Assembly: GCF_003259255.1 (NCBI RefSeq) | Contig: NZ_QGOL01000015.1 | Location: 1-64,000 of the forward strand | Direction: 5' to 3' | DNA from: Algoriphagus litoralis | GTDB taxonomy: Bacteria; Bacteroidota; Bacteroidia; Cytophagales; Cyclobacteriaceae | DNA: 64,000 nt | Shown here: positions 28,222 through 35,953 of the stretch, piece by piece | Layout: each line of letters starts with the position of its first letter | How positions within the stretch are numbered: position 1 is the first letter of the stretch | Position numbers and translations under genes: made by a program | Notes under the pieces: generated by a model | What the model was told of the DNA's origin: nothing | The model's input: only the letters and a program-made list of their open reading frames with translations | Database searches by the model: none

Positions 28222-30483
28222 ATGTTCAGAAAACCAGCTGCTTTTGCTCTTCTAGGATTTGGGGTAGTTTTGAGTGCGTTGATTTTGATTTTCCCGCCAA
28301 TTCCTTCGTTTGACTATGATTTTGAGCAGTTTTTTCCGCAGGATGATTCAGATTTAGCCTTTTATCAATCCTATGAAAAAGAATATGGAAGTGACAATGA
28401 CTACTTGCTGATAGCACTCCAGAATCCCAATGGAGCTGTTTTTTCTCCGGATTTTTTGCAACAGCAAAATGAGATCAAAGCTGAACTGGCGCAGCTCGAT
28501 GGAGTCGATACTTTGATCTCGATTTTCGATTTGGAATTGCCAATCATAGGTCTTTTTGGAGTCACTTATTCCAAGGTTCTCAATTTGAACAACTCTGAGC
28601 AACTTGAGCAGTCCAAAGCCAAAATGGAGCAATTTAAAGGTTCATTGATCTCCTCAGACGGTGAAAGTTTGCTTTTTCTAATCAAAAACGATCCTAACCT
28701 TAGTAAAAATGAAGGGGACACACTCTATCGGGAAATCCGCGACATTTTTCAAAAAAACAGCATCACTCCACGGGCAATCGCCGGTAAGATTCAAACCCAG
28801 GGAGATTTTGTCACATTGATGCAGGCGGAGTTTGGTCTTTTTCTTGGTGCTTCGTTGGTTTTGATTTTGTTGGCTTTGATATTGATTTTCAGGACTTGGT
28901 GGGGAGTCATCGTTCCGGTTTTGGTTTTAAGCTTGGGGATTCTCTGGGCTTTTGCGTTGATTCTGTATACGGGAAAAGCACTGGATATCATGTCTGTGAT
29001 GCAGCCTACGATTTTTTTGATTGTTGGATTGAGTGCACTGGTTCACTATTTCACCCAATTGAAAAAGAAACTCAGGACAGGTAAGAGTAAAGAAATTGCG
29101 GTTTATGAGACCTTTCAAGAACTTACATTTGCGGTTGGCCTGACCATTTTCACCACAGCTGTCGGGTTTTTATCGCTATATTTTACCTCTATCCCAGCAT
29201 TAAAAGCTTTTGGGCTGTGGACAGGGATTGGGATTATAGTGCTATTTTTTTCCTTGATTATTCTCACGCCTGGGTTGCTTTATCTTTTTCCTATCGGGGG
29301 TAAAAAAGAGAATCAAAAACAAAATCAATCTGCACTACAGGGATTGCTTTTCTGGATTCTGAAGAAAAGGAAAATCGTTTTATTGTCCTTTGTAGGGGTC
29401 ACAGGAGTGGCTGTGATTTTGGGTTCACAGCTCAAAGTCAATGGCTATTTATTGGATAATTTACCTTTGGATCACCCCATTCAAGAGGATTTTGCCTATT
29501 TCGATCAGTACTATGGAGGTTCTAACCCCTTGGAAATCTACCTGGAAGTCGGAGACAGCGCCGCCTCAATCTTGGATCTTGAAGTGTTGAAGGAAATCGA
29601 AAAATTGGAAGTAAAGCTGCTTGAGAGTTTTGGGGAGCGGCAATTAATTTCTCCGCTAAGCCTCGTGAAAAGTCTAAATCAAGCTCAAAATCAAGGGAGT
29701 CTGGCTGCATTTACTTTTCCTTCTCAAGGACAATACCTTAGAATGCGGAGGTATTTTGATCAAGTGATTAAGGTAGAAGGTCCCAAAGTTTTTCTGGATG
29801 ACCAAAAGTCAGGGAGAATCAGTTCGAGGGTTGCAGACCTTGGGAGTCTGGAAATGGGGAAAAAGCGGGCTGCCCTGCTCGATTTTGTCCATGAAGAAAT
29901 CAATCCCCAATTGCTTAAAGTTCGCTGGACAGGTACTGCTTATTTGATTGACCGTGGGCATGAATCGGTGACACGACAAATGTTTCAAGGCTTACTCGTC
30001 GCATTTGGTGTGGTGGGCTTAATCGCAGGGTTTTTATTTAGATCATGGAGGCTCTCTTTTATTTTGTTGATTCCAAATATTATCCCATTGGTGTGGATGC
30101 TAGGATTGATGTATTTGCTCGGGATTGAATTCAAGCTGACGACGTCGATACTTTTTACAGTAGCTTTTGGGATAGCTGTGGACGATTCGATCCACTTCAT
30201 GGCCAAACTGAAGACAGAATTGGAAGGAGGAAAGAATCTGTTCTACGCGATCAAACGGACTTTTCTCGAAGCAGGAAGGGCAATTATCCTTACTACAGTG
30301 ATTTTGGTATCAGGATTTGCACTATTAAGCTTCAGCCAATTTGGGGTGACCCATTTCACCGGGCTATTAATCAGTTTCACGTTGGTTTTTGCACTTTTAG
30401 CGGACTTATTTCTCTTGCCACTCCTTCTTTTGCCCTTGAAAAAAGTCTGGGATAAGAAGGCCGCTATACGAGCTACTCCCTAA
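28222..30483 (+). CDS. MMPL/RND-superfamily exporter (HAE3-like)
   Basis: A 753-residue inner membrane protein with an internal two-fold repeat of one transmembrane helix, a large periplasmic loop and five helices. The second-half motif FGIAVDDSIHFMAKL and the first-half VGLSALVHYFTQL are in the usual TM4 positions, and the central acidic pair DDS probably relays protons. Likely exports lipids or other hydrophobic substances; the substrate is unknown. Transcribed divergently from thyA; its end overlaps the next opposite-strand gene by 11 bases. Confidence 0.88.
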   Translation: MFRKPAAFALLGFGVVLSALILIFPPIPSFDYDFEQFFPQDDSDLAFYQSYEKEYGSDNDYLLIALQNPNGAVFSPDFLQQQNEIKAELAQLDGVDTLISIFDLELPIIGLFGVTYSKVLNLNNSEQLEQSKAKMEQFKGSLISSDGESLLFLIKNDPNLSKNEGDTLYREIRDIFQKNSITPRAIAGKIQTQGDFVTLMQAEFGLFLGASLVLILLALILIFRTWWGVIVPVLVLSLGILWAFALILYTGKALDIMSVMQPTIFLIVGLSALVHYFTQLKKKLRTGKSKEIAVYETFQELTFAVGLTIFTTAVGFLSLYFTSIPALKAFGLWTGIGIIVLFFSLIILTPGLLYLFPIGGKKENQKQNQSALQGLLFWILKKRKIVLLSFVGVTGVAVILGSQLKVNGYLLDNLPLDHPIQEDFAYFDQYYGGSNPLEIYLEVGDSAASILDLEVLKEIEKLEVKLLESFGERQLISPLSLVKSLNQAQNQGSLAAFTFPSQGQYLRMRRYFDQVIKVEGPKVFLDDQKSGRISSRVADLGSLEMGKKRAALLDFVHEEINPQLLKVRWTGTAYLIDRGHESVTRQMFQGLLVAFGVVGLIAGFLFRSWRLSFILLIPNIIPLVWMLGLMYLLGIEFKLTTSILFTVAFGIAVDDSIHFMAKLKTELEGGKNLFYAIKRTFLEAGRAIILTTVILVSGFALLSFSQFGVTHFTGLLISFTLVFALLADLFLLPLLLLPLKKVWDKKAAIRATP

Positions 30484-31516
30484 AACCCTCCCAAGTGAAG
30501 GTGGCAGTCACAGGATAATGATCTGAATAATCGACCTCCCGGTGCGTATTGAAATGAAGCGGAACCAGATCAGGATCAGCAAAAATATGATCGATCCGCA
30601 GAAAAAACAGGACTCGATTGTAAGTGAACTCAAATCCTCTACCTGCTTTCTCAAAGGCATTGACCAGCTTCTGACTCAACAGGAAATAGGCATGGGAATA
30701 GGGGATTTCATTCATGTCTCCCATTAAAATCACCGGGTGAGGACTGTTGCTCAAGTGCTCATACAGTATGGAAAGTTGCTGGGCTCTGGCTAGGCTTCCG
30801 CGATGAAGTTTTCCCAGTGTTTGTCGATAGACTAATTTGGCCTGTTCATAGTTGTCTAGGGATTCGGCTTCGATTGCCATGGACTCCAAGTGGGTGTTGT
30901 ATATCCGAACCGTATCGCTACCGACCTGAATGTCGGCAAAAATGGTCCCATTGCTCTTGCTGTTATCGAAGACGACACCTTCATTTACTATTGGATATTT
31001 GGAAAAGATCACCATTCCATAGGAACGTTTCTTCTCATTCCCTTCCACTATATGATAGAAGTGTTCATATTCTCCGTTTTTACCAATGATTTTAATAGCA
31101 TTACGACTGGCAGAAGTATAGTCCTGATAGAATTCCTGAACGACCTTAACATCAGCAGGATGATCTGCCAGCCAATTGAAAACGTTTGGTTCACCTTCGG
31201 GAGGTGTATCTTTTTTATAGAAAAAACCATGGGCATTGTAGGTCAGTACTTTTAACCCCACTGCTTCTTCATTTCTGGGATGAAATTGAAATGAGATCAG
31301 CAAAAATTTGTATCCAATGACTAATGTTAAAAGAGGAACAAACGCCAGCCTTCTCCAAGCCAGAGTCAATATTGCCAAAAAGAAGAAATTTGCAAGCAGA
31401 ATGATTGGAATGAAAAAAGGTAACAATCCAACATAAGGAAAAACCTCCGGAGAAATGAAAACACTGGAAAACAGAAGTAAGGAAATGAAAAAAAGTAATC
31501 CGGCTATAAACTTCAT
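30473..31516 (-). CDS. Membrane-anchored endonuclease/exonuclease/phosphatase-family protein
   Basis: A 347-residue protein with three N-terminal hydrophobic segments (about residues 5-90) and a C-terminal EEP domain. EEP motifs are VLTYNAHGFF, VVQEFY, YNTHLES, MGDMNEIPYS and the final SDHYPVTA. Could act on nucleic acid, phospholipid or inositol phosphate substrates on the periplasmic side. Convergent with the MMPL gene. Confidence 0.87.
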   Translation of the reverse strand: MKFIAGLLFFISLLLFSSVFISPEVFPYVGLLPFFIPIILLANFFFLAILTLAWRRLAFVPLLTLVIGYKFLLISFQFHPRNEEAVGLKVLTYNAHGFFYKKDTPPEGEPNVFNWLADHPADVKVVQEFYQDYTSASRNAIKIIGKNGEYEHFYHIVEGNEKKRSYGMVIFSKYPIVNEGVVFDNSKSNGTIFADIQVGSDTVRIYNTHLESMAIEAESLDNYEQAKLVYRQTLGKLHRGSLARAQQLSILYEHLSNSPHPVILMGDMNEIPYSHAYFLLSQKLVNAFEKAGRGFEFTYNRVLFFLRIDHIFADPDLVPLHFNTHREVDYSDHYPVTATFTWEGFRE

Positions 31517-31743
31517 TTAGGCTAGGTTGAGAGCAATCAGAAAGATTGGAATTCAAAATTGACAATTTTTGAACCAAAACCGATTACTATAAACATAATT
31601 GATCTTAAATCTTGCCAACTGGTCTTTTTGCAATTTTTGACACTTTCTGCTGAAAATTTAAATTCGGAAAGTTGTCTTGGATTTGGATTCAGATGATTTG
31701 AGTTAATTTTACGTAATTACCCGTTAAATAACTGTACTACCCT

Positions 31744-32319
31744 ATGAAAAAGCTATCACACTTCTGGTCACTTAGCCTGATTTGCGTTTCAATTTTTGCA
31801 TGCTCTCCAAAAACATCGGAAACGTCCGAGGAGTCTACAATGGAGGAAACCACAGGAACGGAATCTGAATCTGAAGAGCAGCGGCCAAGTCCTCTGGAAA
31901 TAAAAGAGGGTCAAATCTCCGGAAAAAACATCTCGGTGCATTATGGTTCCCCATCAGTCAAAGGTCGAACAATCTGGGGAGATCTGGTGCCTTACAATGT
32001 AGTCTGGAGAACCGGTGCCAATGAAGCAACCTACATTGATATTCCGCAAGACATTCAAGTGGAAGGGAAAACACTGGCTGCTGGAAAGTATTCACTTTTT
32101 ACCATCCCAAAGGAAAATGGACCTTGGACAGTCATTTTCAATTCGGATTGGGACCTGGAGCATGGTCATTTTCAATATGATGAAAAAAATGATGTCCTCA
32201 GAGTGGAGGTAACTCCATCATGGGAAACAACTTCCTCTGAAAAACTTTCCATAGAAATCGAATCTCCCGGTTTGGTGATTCGCTGGGAAAAACTGAAGCT
32301 CCCAATCACAATTCAATAA
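31744..32319 (+). CDS. DUF2911 lipoprotein
   Basis: A 191-residue lipoprotein with lipobox SIFAC followed by a Ser/Thr/Glu-rich linker (residues about 22-48). The DUF2911 domain shows VHYGSPSVKGRTIWGDLVPY, WRTGANEATYIDI and LAAGKYSLFTIP. The family is common in Bacteroidota and its function is unknown. It has its own terminator. Confidence 0.85.
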   Translation: MKKLSHFWSLSLICVSIFACSPKTSETSEESTMEETTGTESESEEQRPSPLEIKEGQISGKNISVHYGSPSVKGRTIWGDLVPYNVVWRTGANEATYIDIPQDIQVEGKTLAAGKYSLFTIPKENGPWTVIFNSDWDLEHGHFQYDEKNDVLRVEVTPSWETTSSEKLSIEIESPGLVIRWEKLKLPITIQ

Positions 32320-32333
32320 GTACAATCAAATAG

Positions 32334-32362
32334 ATCCCTGGTTCACCAACCGGGGATTTTTC
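32334..32362 (+). terminator. Intrinsic terminator after the DUF2911 gene
   Basis: ATCCCTGGTT / AACCGGGGAT stem with one G-T pair, four-base loop CACC and T4 tail. Confidence 0.8.
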
Positions 32363-32444
32363 ATATATTTTCCGACCCAATTCGCTTACCAGTTGAACGA
32401 TTACGTTTTCAACTGCTCAATTTGTCAGCCACCAAGTCTAGTTT

Positions 32445-34862
32445 TTGATGAAGTATTTTGCATTCCTACTGATGTTGGCCATCTGTGTTTCATTGGCCGT
32501 ACTAGTTTCCAAGCCGATCGGCCAGATTCCTCCGATTGCTCCTCTTTTAGATCCCAATCATGGGTTTTGGCAAAATACCCTGAGCGAAGACCAATTGGCG
32601 ACCGAAGAGATCGACTTGGATAATCTTTCCGCTCCAGTAGAAGTGGTCTACGACAAAAATCTGATTCCCCACATCTTTGCTGAAAACGAATTGGATCTTT
32701 ATCGGGCACAAGGCTATGTGACAGCGCAGCATCGGCTTTGGCAGATGGAATTCCAGACTATGGCTGCCGCAGGAAGGATAGCTGAAATCGTAGGTCCTGT
32801 GGCACTCGAGTTGGATCGAATGACCCGGAGAAAAGGATTGGCCTATGGTGCTGAGGCAGGATTGAAATTTGTTCAGGAAAATGACCCTGAGACCTTCAAA
32901 TTGGTAGAAGCTTATGCAGATGGAGTCAATCAATACATTTCCCAGCTTAGTGATGCCAGGCTTCCAGTCGAATACAAAATATTAAATTACCGGCCTGAGC
33001 CTTGGTCTGCTTATAAGTCTTTGCTACTGTTGAAATACATGTCAGACATGTTGGTTGGCGACCGGGACTTGGAATTCACCAACCTCCGCAATATCATCGG
33101 TGAGGCTGGATTGGCTAAGCTTTTTCCAGAATTCCCTACAGAAAATGACCCAGTCATTGAAGCAGAGAAAATCTGGGATTTTACCCCAATTCCAGTTTCA
33201 AAGCCGGATTCGGTCAATTATCCTGATGATCCTCAAGGTCTCAAGCCCTTGACACAACCAATTGAGGGAACCGGATCAAACAATTGGGCAGTGGCAGGAA
33301 AAAAGACCAAAAACGGAAATCCGATTTTGGCAAATGACCCTCACCTCAGTCTGAACCTGCCCTCCCTGTGGTATGCAATGCAACTCAGTACCCCAACTCA
33401 TAGTGTCAAAGGTGCTACTTTGCCTGGAGCGCTTGGTGTAATCTCAGGCTTTAATCAGGATATTGCTTGGGGAGTGACCAATGCAACCAAAGATGCTAGG
33501 GATTGGTACAAAATCACTTTTCAGGATGAAAGCAGAAAAGCCTATCAGTATGGTAATGAGTGGAAGCCGACTGAAATCCGAGTGGAAGAAATAAAAATAA
33601 AAGGCCAGGAGGCGTTTTTAGATACCGTGATTTACACCCATCATGGACCCGTGGTTTATGACAGGACATTTAGAGAGGATAGAGTTGATGTGAACTATGC
33701 CCTTAAATGGACCGTGCATATGGGGTCCAATGAGCAGAAAACTTTTATCCTACTGAATAAGGCAGAAAATTTTGCCGACTACAATACAGCTCTGGATAAT
33801 TATACCTCCCCGGCTCAGAATTTCGTATTTGCCTCTCAATCTGGAGATATTGGAATGCGAATTCAAGGGAAATTTCCGCTGAAGTGGAGAGAGCAGGGAA
33901 AATTTTTCATGGATGGGGCTGATCCACGAATGGAATGGCAAGGGTACATTCCCAATGAACATAATCCGGCTACACTCAATCCTGAGCGAGGGTTTGTTTC
34001 CTCAGCCAATCAACATCCCGTGGATCCTTCATATCCCTATTATGTTTTTGATAATTCCTATGAGCATTATAGAAATAGACGGCTAAACCGAAGACTTCGG
34101 GAATTGAATCAAATTACAGTCGAGGACATGAAAGCCCTCCAATTTGATGATTACAACCTACAGGCAGCAGAAGCTGTACCGGCGATGATGAATTTATTGG
34201 GAGATTATAAAACGGCTTCTCCGGAAGTTGAAAAATACCTGAAAGAGCTTGGTTCTTGGGATTTCTATGCAGATCCAAATCAAAAAGCCCAAACTCTCTA
34301 TTCGATTTGGTCAGCAGAAGTTTTTGAAAGTATCTGGAGGGAATTTACAGATCAGACCGTTTCTATCGTCCGTCCTAATTCATATCAGACTATAGAATTG
34401 CTGGTAAAAAATCCAAATGATCTTGTCTTTGATCTCAAATCAACAGAATCCGTAGAGCATGCCGACTATCATGTGAAGGCTGGATTCGATTCCATGTTGG
34501 TAGCGCTTCAAAAATGGGAGGAAACAGAAGGAGATTACTCTTGGGCGAATTATAAAAAAACTACAATCCAGCATTTGGTACCCAATTTCAAGTCTTTCTC
34601 TGTGGCCAATATCTATACCGGGGGTGGAGCAGGAATATTAAATGCTACCGGAAGCAGACACGGTGCTAGCTGGAGAATGGTAGTGGAGTTGGGACCTGAA
34701 ATCCAAGCCTTCGGGGTATATCCAGGTGGACAATCTGGAAATCCAGGAAGTAAATTCTACTCCAATTTCATTCCGATATGGGCAAATGGCGAGTATCTCA
34801 ACTTTAATCTGAGAACGGCGGAAGACCAGGATGAAATTTTATTCAAAACCACATTCAACTGA
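32445..34862 (+). CDS. Penicillin-acylase-family Ntn hydrolase
   Basis: An 805-residue precursor with an N-terminal signal peptide/anchor. An alpha chain (about 30-260), a spacer and a beta chain starting at nucleophile S278 in EGTGSNNWAV are expected after self-cleavage before the Ser. VTNATKDARDWY and the C-terminal HGASWRMVVELG, PGGQSGNPGS match the family. Such enzymes cleave amide bonds of beta-lactams, acyl-homoserine lactones or lipopeptides; quorum-signal acylase is only one possible role. The next small membrane gene starts one base after its stop. Confidence 0.92.
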   Translation: MMKYFAFLLMLAICVSLAVLVSKPIGQIPPIAPLLDPNHGFWQNTLSEDQLATEEIDLDNLSAPVEVVYDKNLIPHIFAENELDLYRAQGYVTAQHRLWQMEFQTMAAAGRIAEIVGPVALELDRMTRRKGLAYGAEAGLKFVQENDPETFKLVEAYADGVNQYISQLSDARLPVEYKILNYRPEPWSAYKSLLLLKYMSDMLVGDRDLEFTNLRNIIGEAGLAKLFPEFPTENDPVIEAEKIWDFTPIPVSKPDSVNYPDDPQGLKPLTQPIEGTGSNNWAVAGKKTKNGNPILANDPHLSLNLPSLWYAMQLSTPTHSVKGATLPGALGVISGFNQDIAWGVTNATKDARDWYKITFQDESRKAYQYGNEWKPTEIRVEEIKIKGQEAFLDTVIYTHHGPVVYDRTFREDRVDVNYALKWTVHMGSNEQKTFILLNKAENFADYNTALDNYTSPAQNFVFASQSGDIGMRIQGKFPLKWREQGKFFMDGADPRMEWQGYIPNEHNPATLNPERGFVSSANQHPVDPSYPYYVFDNSYEHYRNRRLNRRLRELNQITVEDMKALQFDDYNLQAAEAVPAMMNLLGDYKTASPEVEKYLKELGSWDFYADPNQKAQTLYSIWSAEVFESIWREFTDQTVSIVRPNSYQTIELLVKNPNDLVFDLKSTESVEHADYHVKAGFDSMLVALQKWEETEGDYSWANYKKTTIQHLVPNFKSFSVANIYTGGGAGILNATGSRHGASWRMVVELGPEIQAFGVYPGGQSGNPGSKFYSNFIPIWANGEYLNFNLRTAEDQDEILFKTTFN

Positions 34863-34863
34863 T

Positions 34864-35235
34864 ATGAGATTTATATTTCTAACCATACTTAGCGCTATTG
34901 TAGTTGTTTTTCTGAATCCAGTTGTCCCATTTTGGGTAGTAATGATTAGCATTGCTACACTGAGTGCAATCATTTACCCAAATGGAATCGGGGGATTTCT
35001 GGGTGGTGGACTTGGAATGGGATTGACTTGGCTTGGACAATGCATCTACCTCGGAATCACAACTGGCAGTTCCTTACCCGATCGAATGGGAGATTTGATG
35101 GGGCTTGGATCCGGAATGACACTGATTTTTATCACTGGGATCATCGGGTTTATTTTAGGTGCATTTAGTGGATGGACAGGAGTTTTATTCAGGAAAATGG
35201 TTCAAAAGACACCCCAGAATGTCTATAAAGGCTAG
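34864..35235 (+). CDS. Small hydrophobic membrane protein of unknown function
   Basis: A 123-residue protein with four hydrophobic segments rich in Gly (GGFLGGGLGMGLTWLG). I do not recognise the family. ATG 34864 follows the acylase stop by one base, so they share a transcript; an upstream overlapping start at 34831 would add 11 residues without hydrophobic character. A role near the acylase in the envelope is only inferred from position. Confidence 0.65.
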   Translation: MRFIFLTILSAIVVVFLNPVVPFWVVMISIATLSAIIYPNGIGGFLGGGLGMGLTWLGQCIYLGITTGSSLPDRMGDLMGLGSGMTLIFITGIIGFILGAFSGWTGVLFRKMVQKTPQNVYKG

Positions 35236-35291
35236 AGGTTGATTTTGGGGTATTTACCCATTTTAACAGATGAAATAGTCATATTTATTTT

Positions 35292-35336
35292 TTCAGTTAA
35301 ACTGAATGAGTACCTTTGTTACTCATTATTTAACTG
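35292..35336 (+). promoter_or_regulatory. Capsule operon A promoter with nested inverted repeats (operator)
   Basis: TACCTTTG at 35311-35318 fits the TAnnTTTG -7 box. It is wrapped by an inner perfect inverted repeat AATGAGTA / TACTCATT (35305-35312, 35320-35327) and an outer one CAGTTAAA / TTTAACTG (35294-35301, 35329-35336). The left part alone is also a palindrome, TTCAGTT-A-AACTGAA. It ends 7 bases before the ATG of the winged-helix gene, as expected for an autoregulated operator. The inner repeat recurs before operon B. Confidence 0.65.
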
Positions 35337-35343
35337 ATTTTTT

Positions 35344-35862
35344 ATGCTTGAATCCCTGATTACATCAAAGACCCGATTGCGTCTGTTGATCAAATTTTTT
35401 GTCAATTCTCAAAACCATAGTCACTTACGAGGCTTAGCTGATGAATTTGGAGAATCCACCAATGCCATCCGAAAGGAACTTAACAATCTCACTGGAGCTG
35501 GAATTCTGATCAAGCATTCAGACAAGAACAAAATTGAATATCAAGCGAATATTAAACACCCATTCTATACCAATATCCGGGACATCATTAGGAAGTATCT
35601 GGGCTTAGATATGCTCCTGGAGCAGATTTTGGAACGAATGGGCGAAGTGGAGCAAGTGGTGCTCACGGGAGATATAGCTAGAGGTAGCGATACCGGAACC
35701 ATCGACGTACTGGTAACTGGTGCCAAACTGAATGATGACTACATCAATCACCTTACGCTACGCTTGGAAGAATTAATCGACCGCAAAGTAGTTTTCACTT
35801 TGGCTTCAGGAAGAATATCTACCGGAGGATTTATTCTCTTCGACCGAGAAGCCGGAGTATAA
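35344..35862 (+). CDS. Winged-helix regulator with degenerate nucleotidyltransferase-like domain
   Basis: A 172-residue protein. Residues about 1-65 form an ArsR-like winged helix (TSKTRLRLLIKFF, LRGLADEFGESTNAIRKELNNLTGAGIL). Residues about 90-172 resemble the MNT-type nucleotidyltransferase fold (VVLTGDIARGSDTGTIDVLVTG), but the catalytic GS is GD and the second acidic residue of DxD is missing, so transfer activity is unlikely. Leading a capsule operon behind an unusual nested operator, it is a good candidate for the local regulator; this is inference. No antitoxin/toxin partner (HEPN) is seen. Confidence 0.8.
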   Translation: MLESLITSKTRLRLLIKFFVNSQNHSHLRGLADEFGESTNAIRKELNNLTGAGILIKHSDKNKIEYQANIKHPFYTNIRDIIRKYLGLDMLLEQILERMGEVEQVVLTGDIARGSDTGTIDVLVTGAKLNDDYINHLTLRLEELIDRKVVFTLASGRISTGGFILFDREAGV

Positions 35863-35903
35863 TTTTTTTAACTAAAATATAATGCTGTAAGCTAGGCACA
35901 GAA

Positions 35904-35926
35904 TGTGACCGAACGGGCGAAGCTGT
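35904..35926 (+). promoter_or_regulatory. ops/JUMPstart-like leader element, operon A
   Basis: TGTGAC, one base, GAA, one base, GGGCGAAGCTGT; 21 of 23 positions the same as at 55523-55545. The 3' part resembles the enterobacterial ops core (GGCGGTAGCGT) that recruits the NusG paralogue RfaH. It lies 28 bases before the SLBB gene in the gap after the regulator. Confidence 0.6.
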
Positions 35927-35953
35927 ATTCGATGCAAGGAATTCAAGGAAAAA

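Noticed and set aside
35344..35862. MNT-HEPN toxin-antitoxin antitoxin
   Set aside because: The NTase motif is degenerate, a winged helix is fused to it and no HEPN gene is adjacent.
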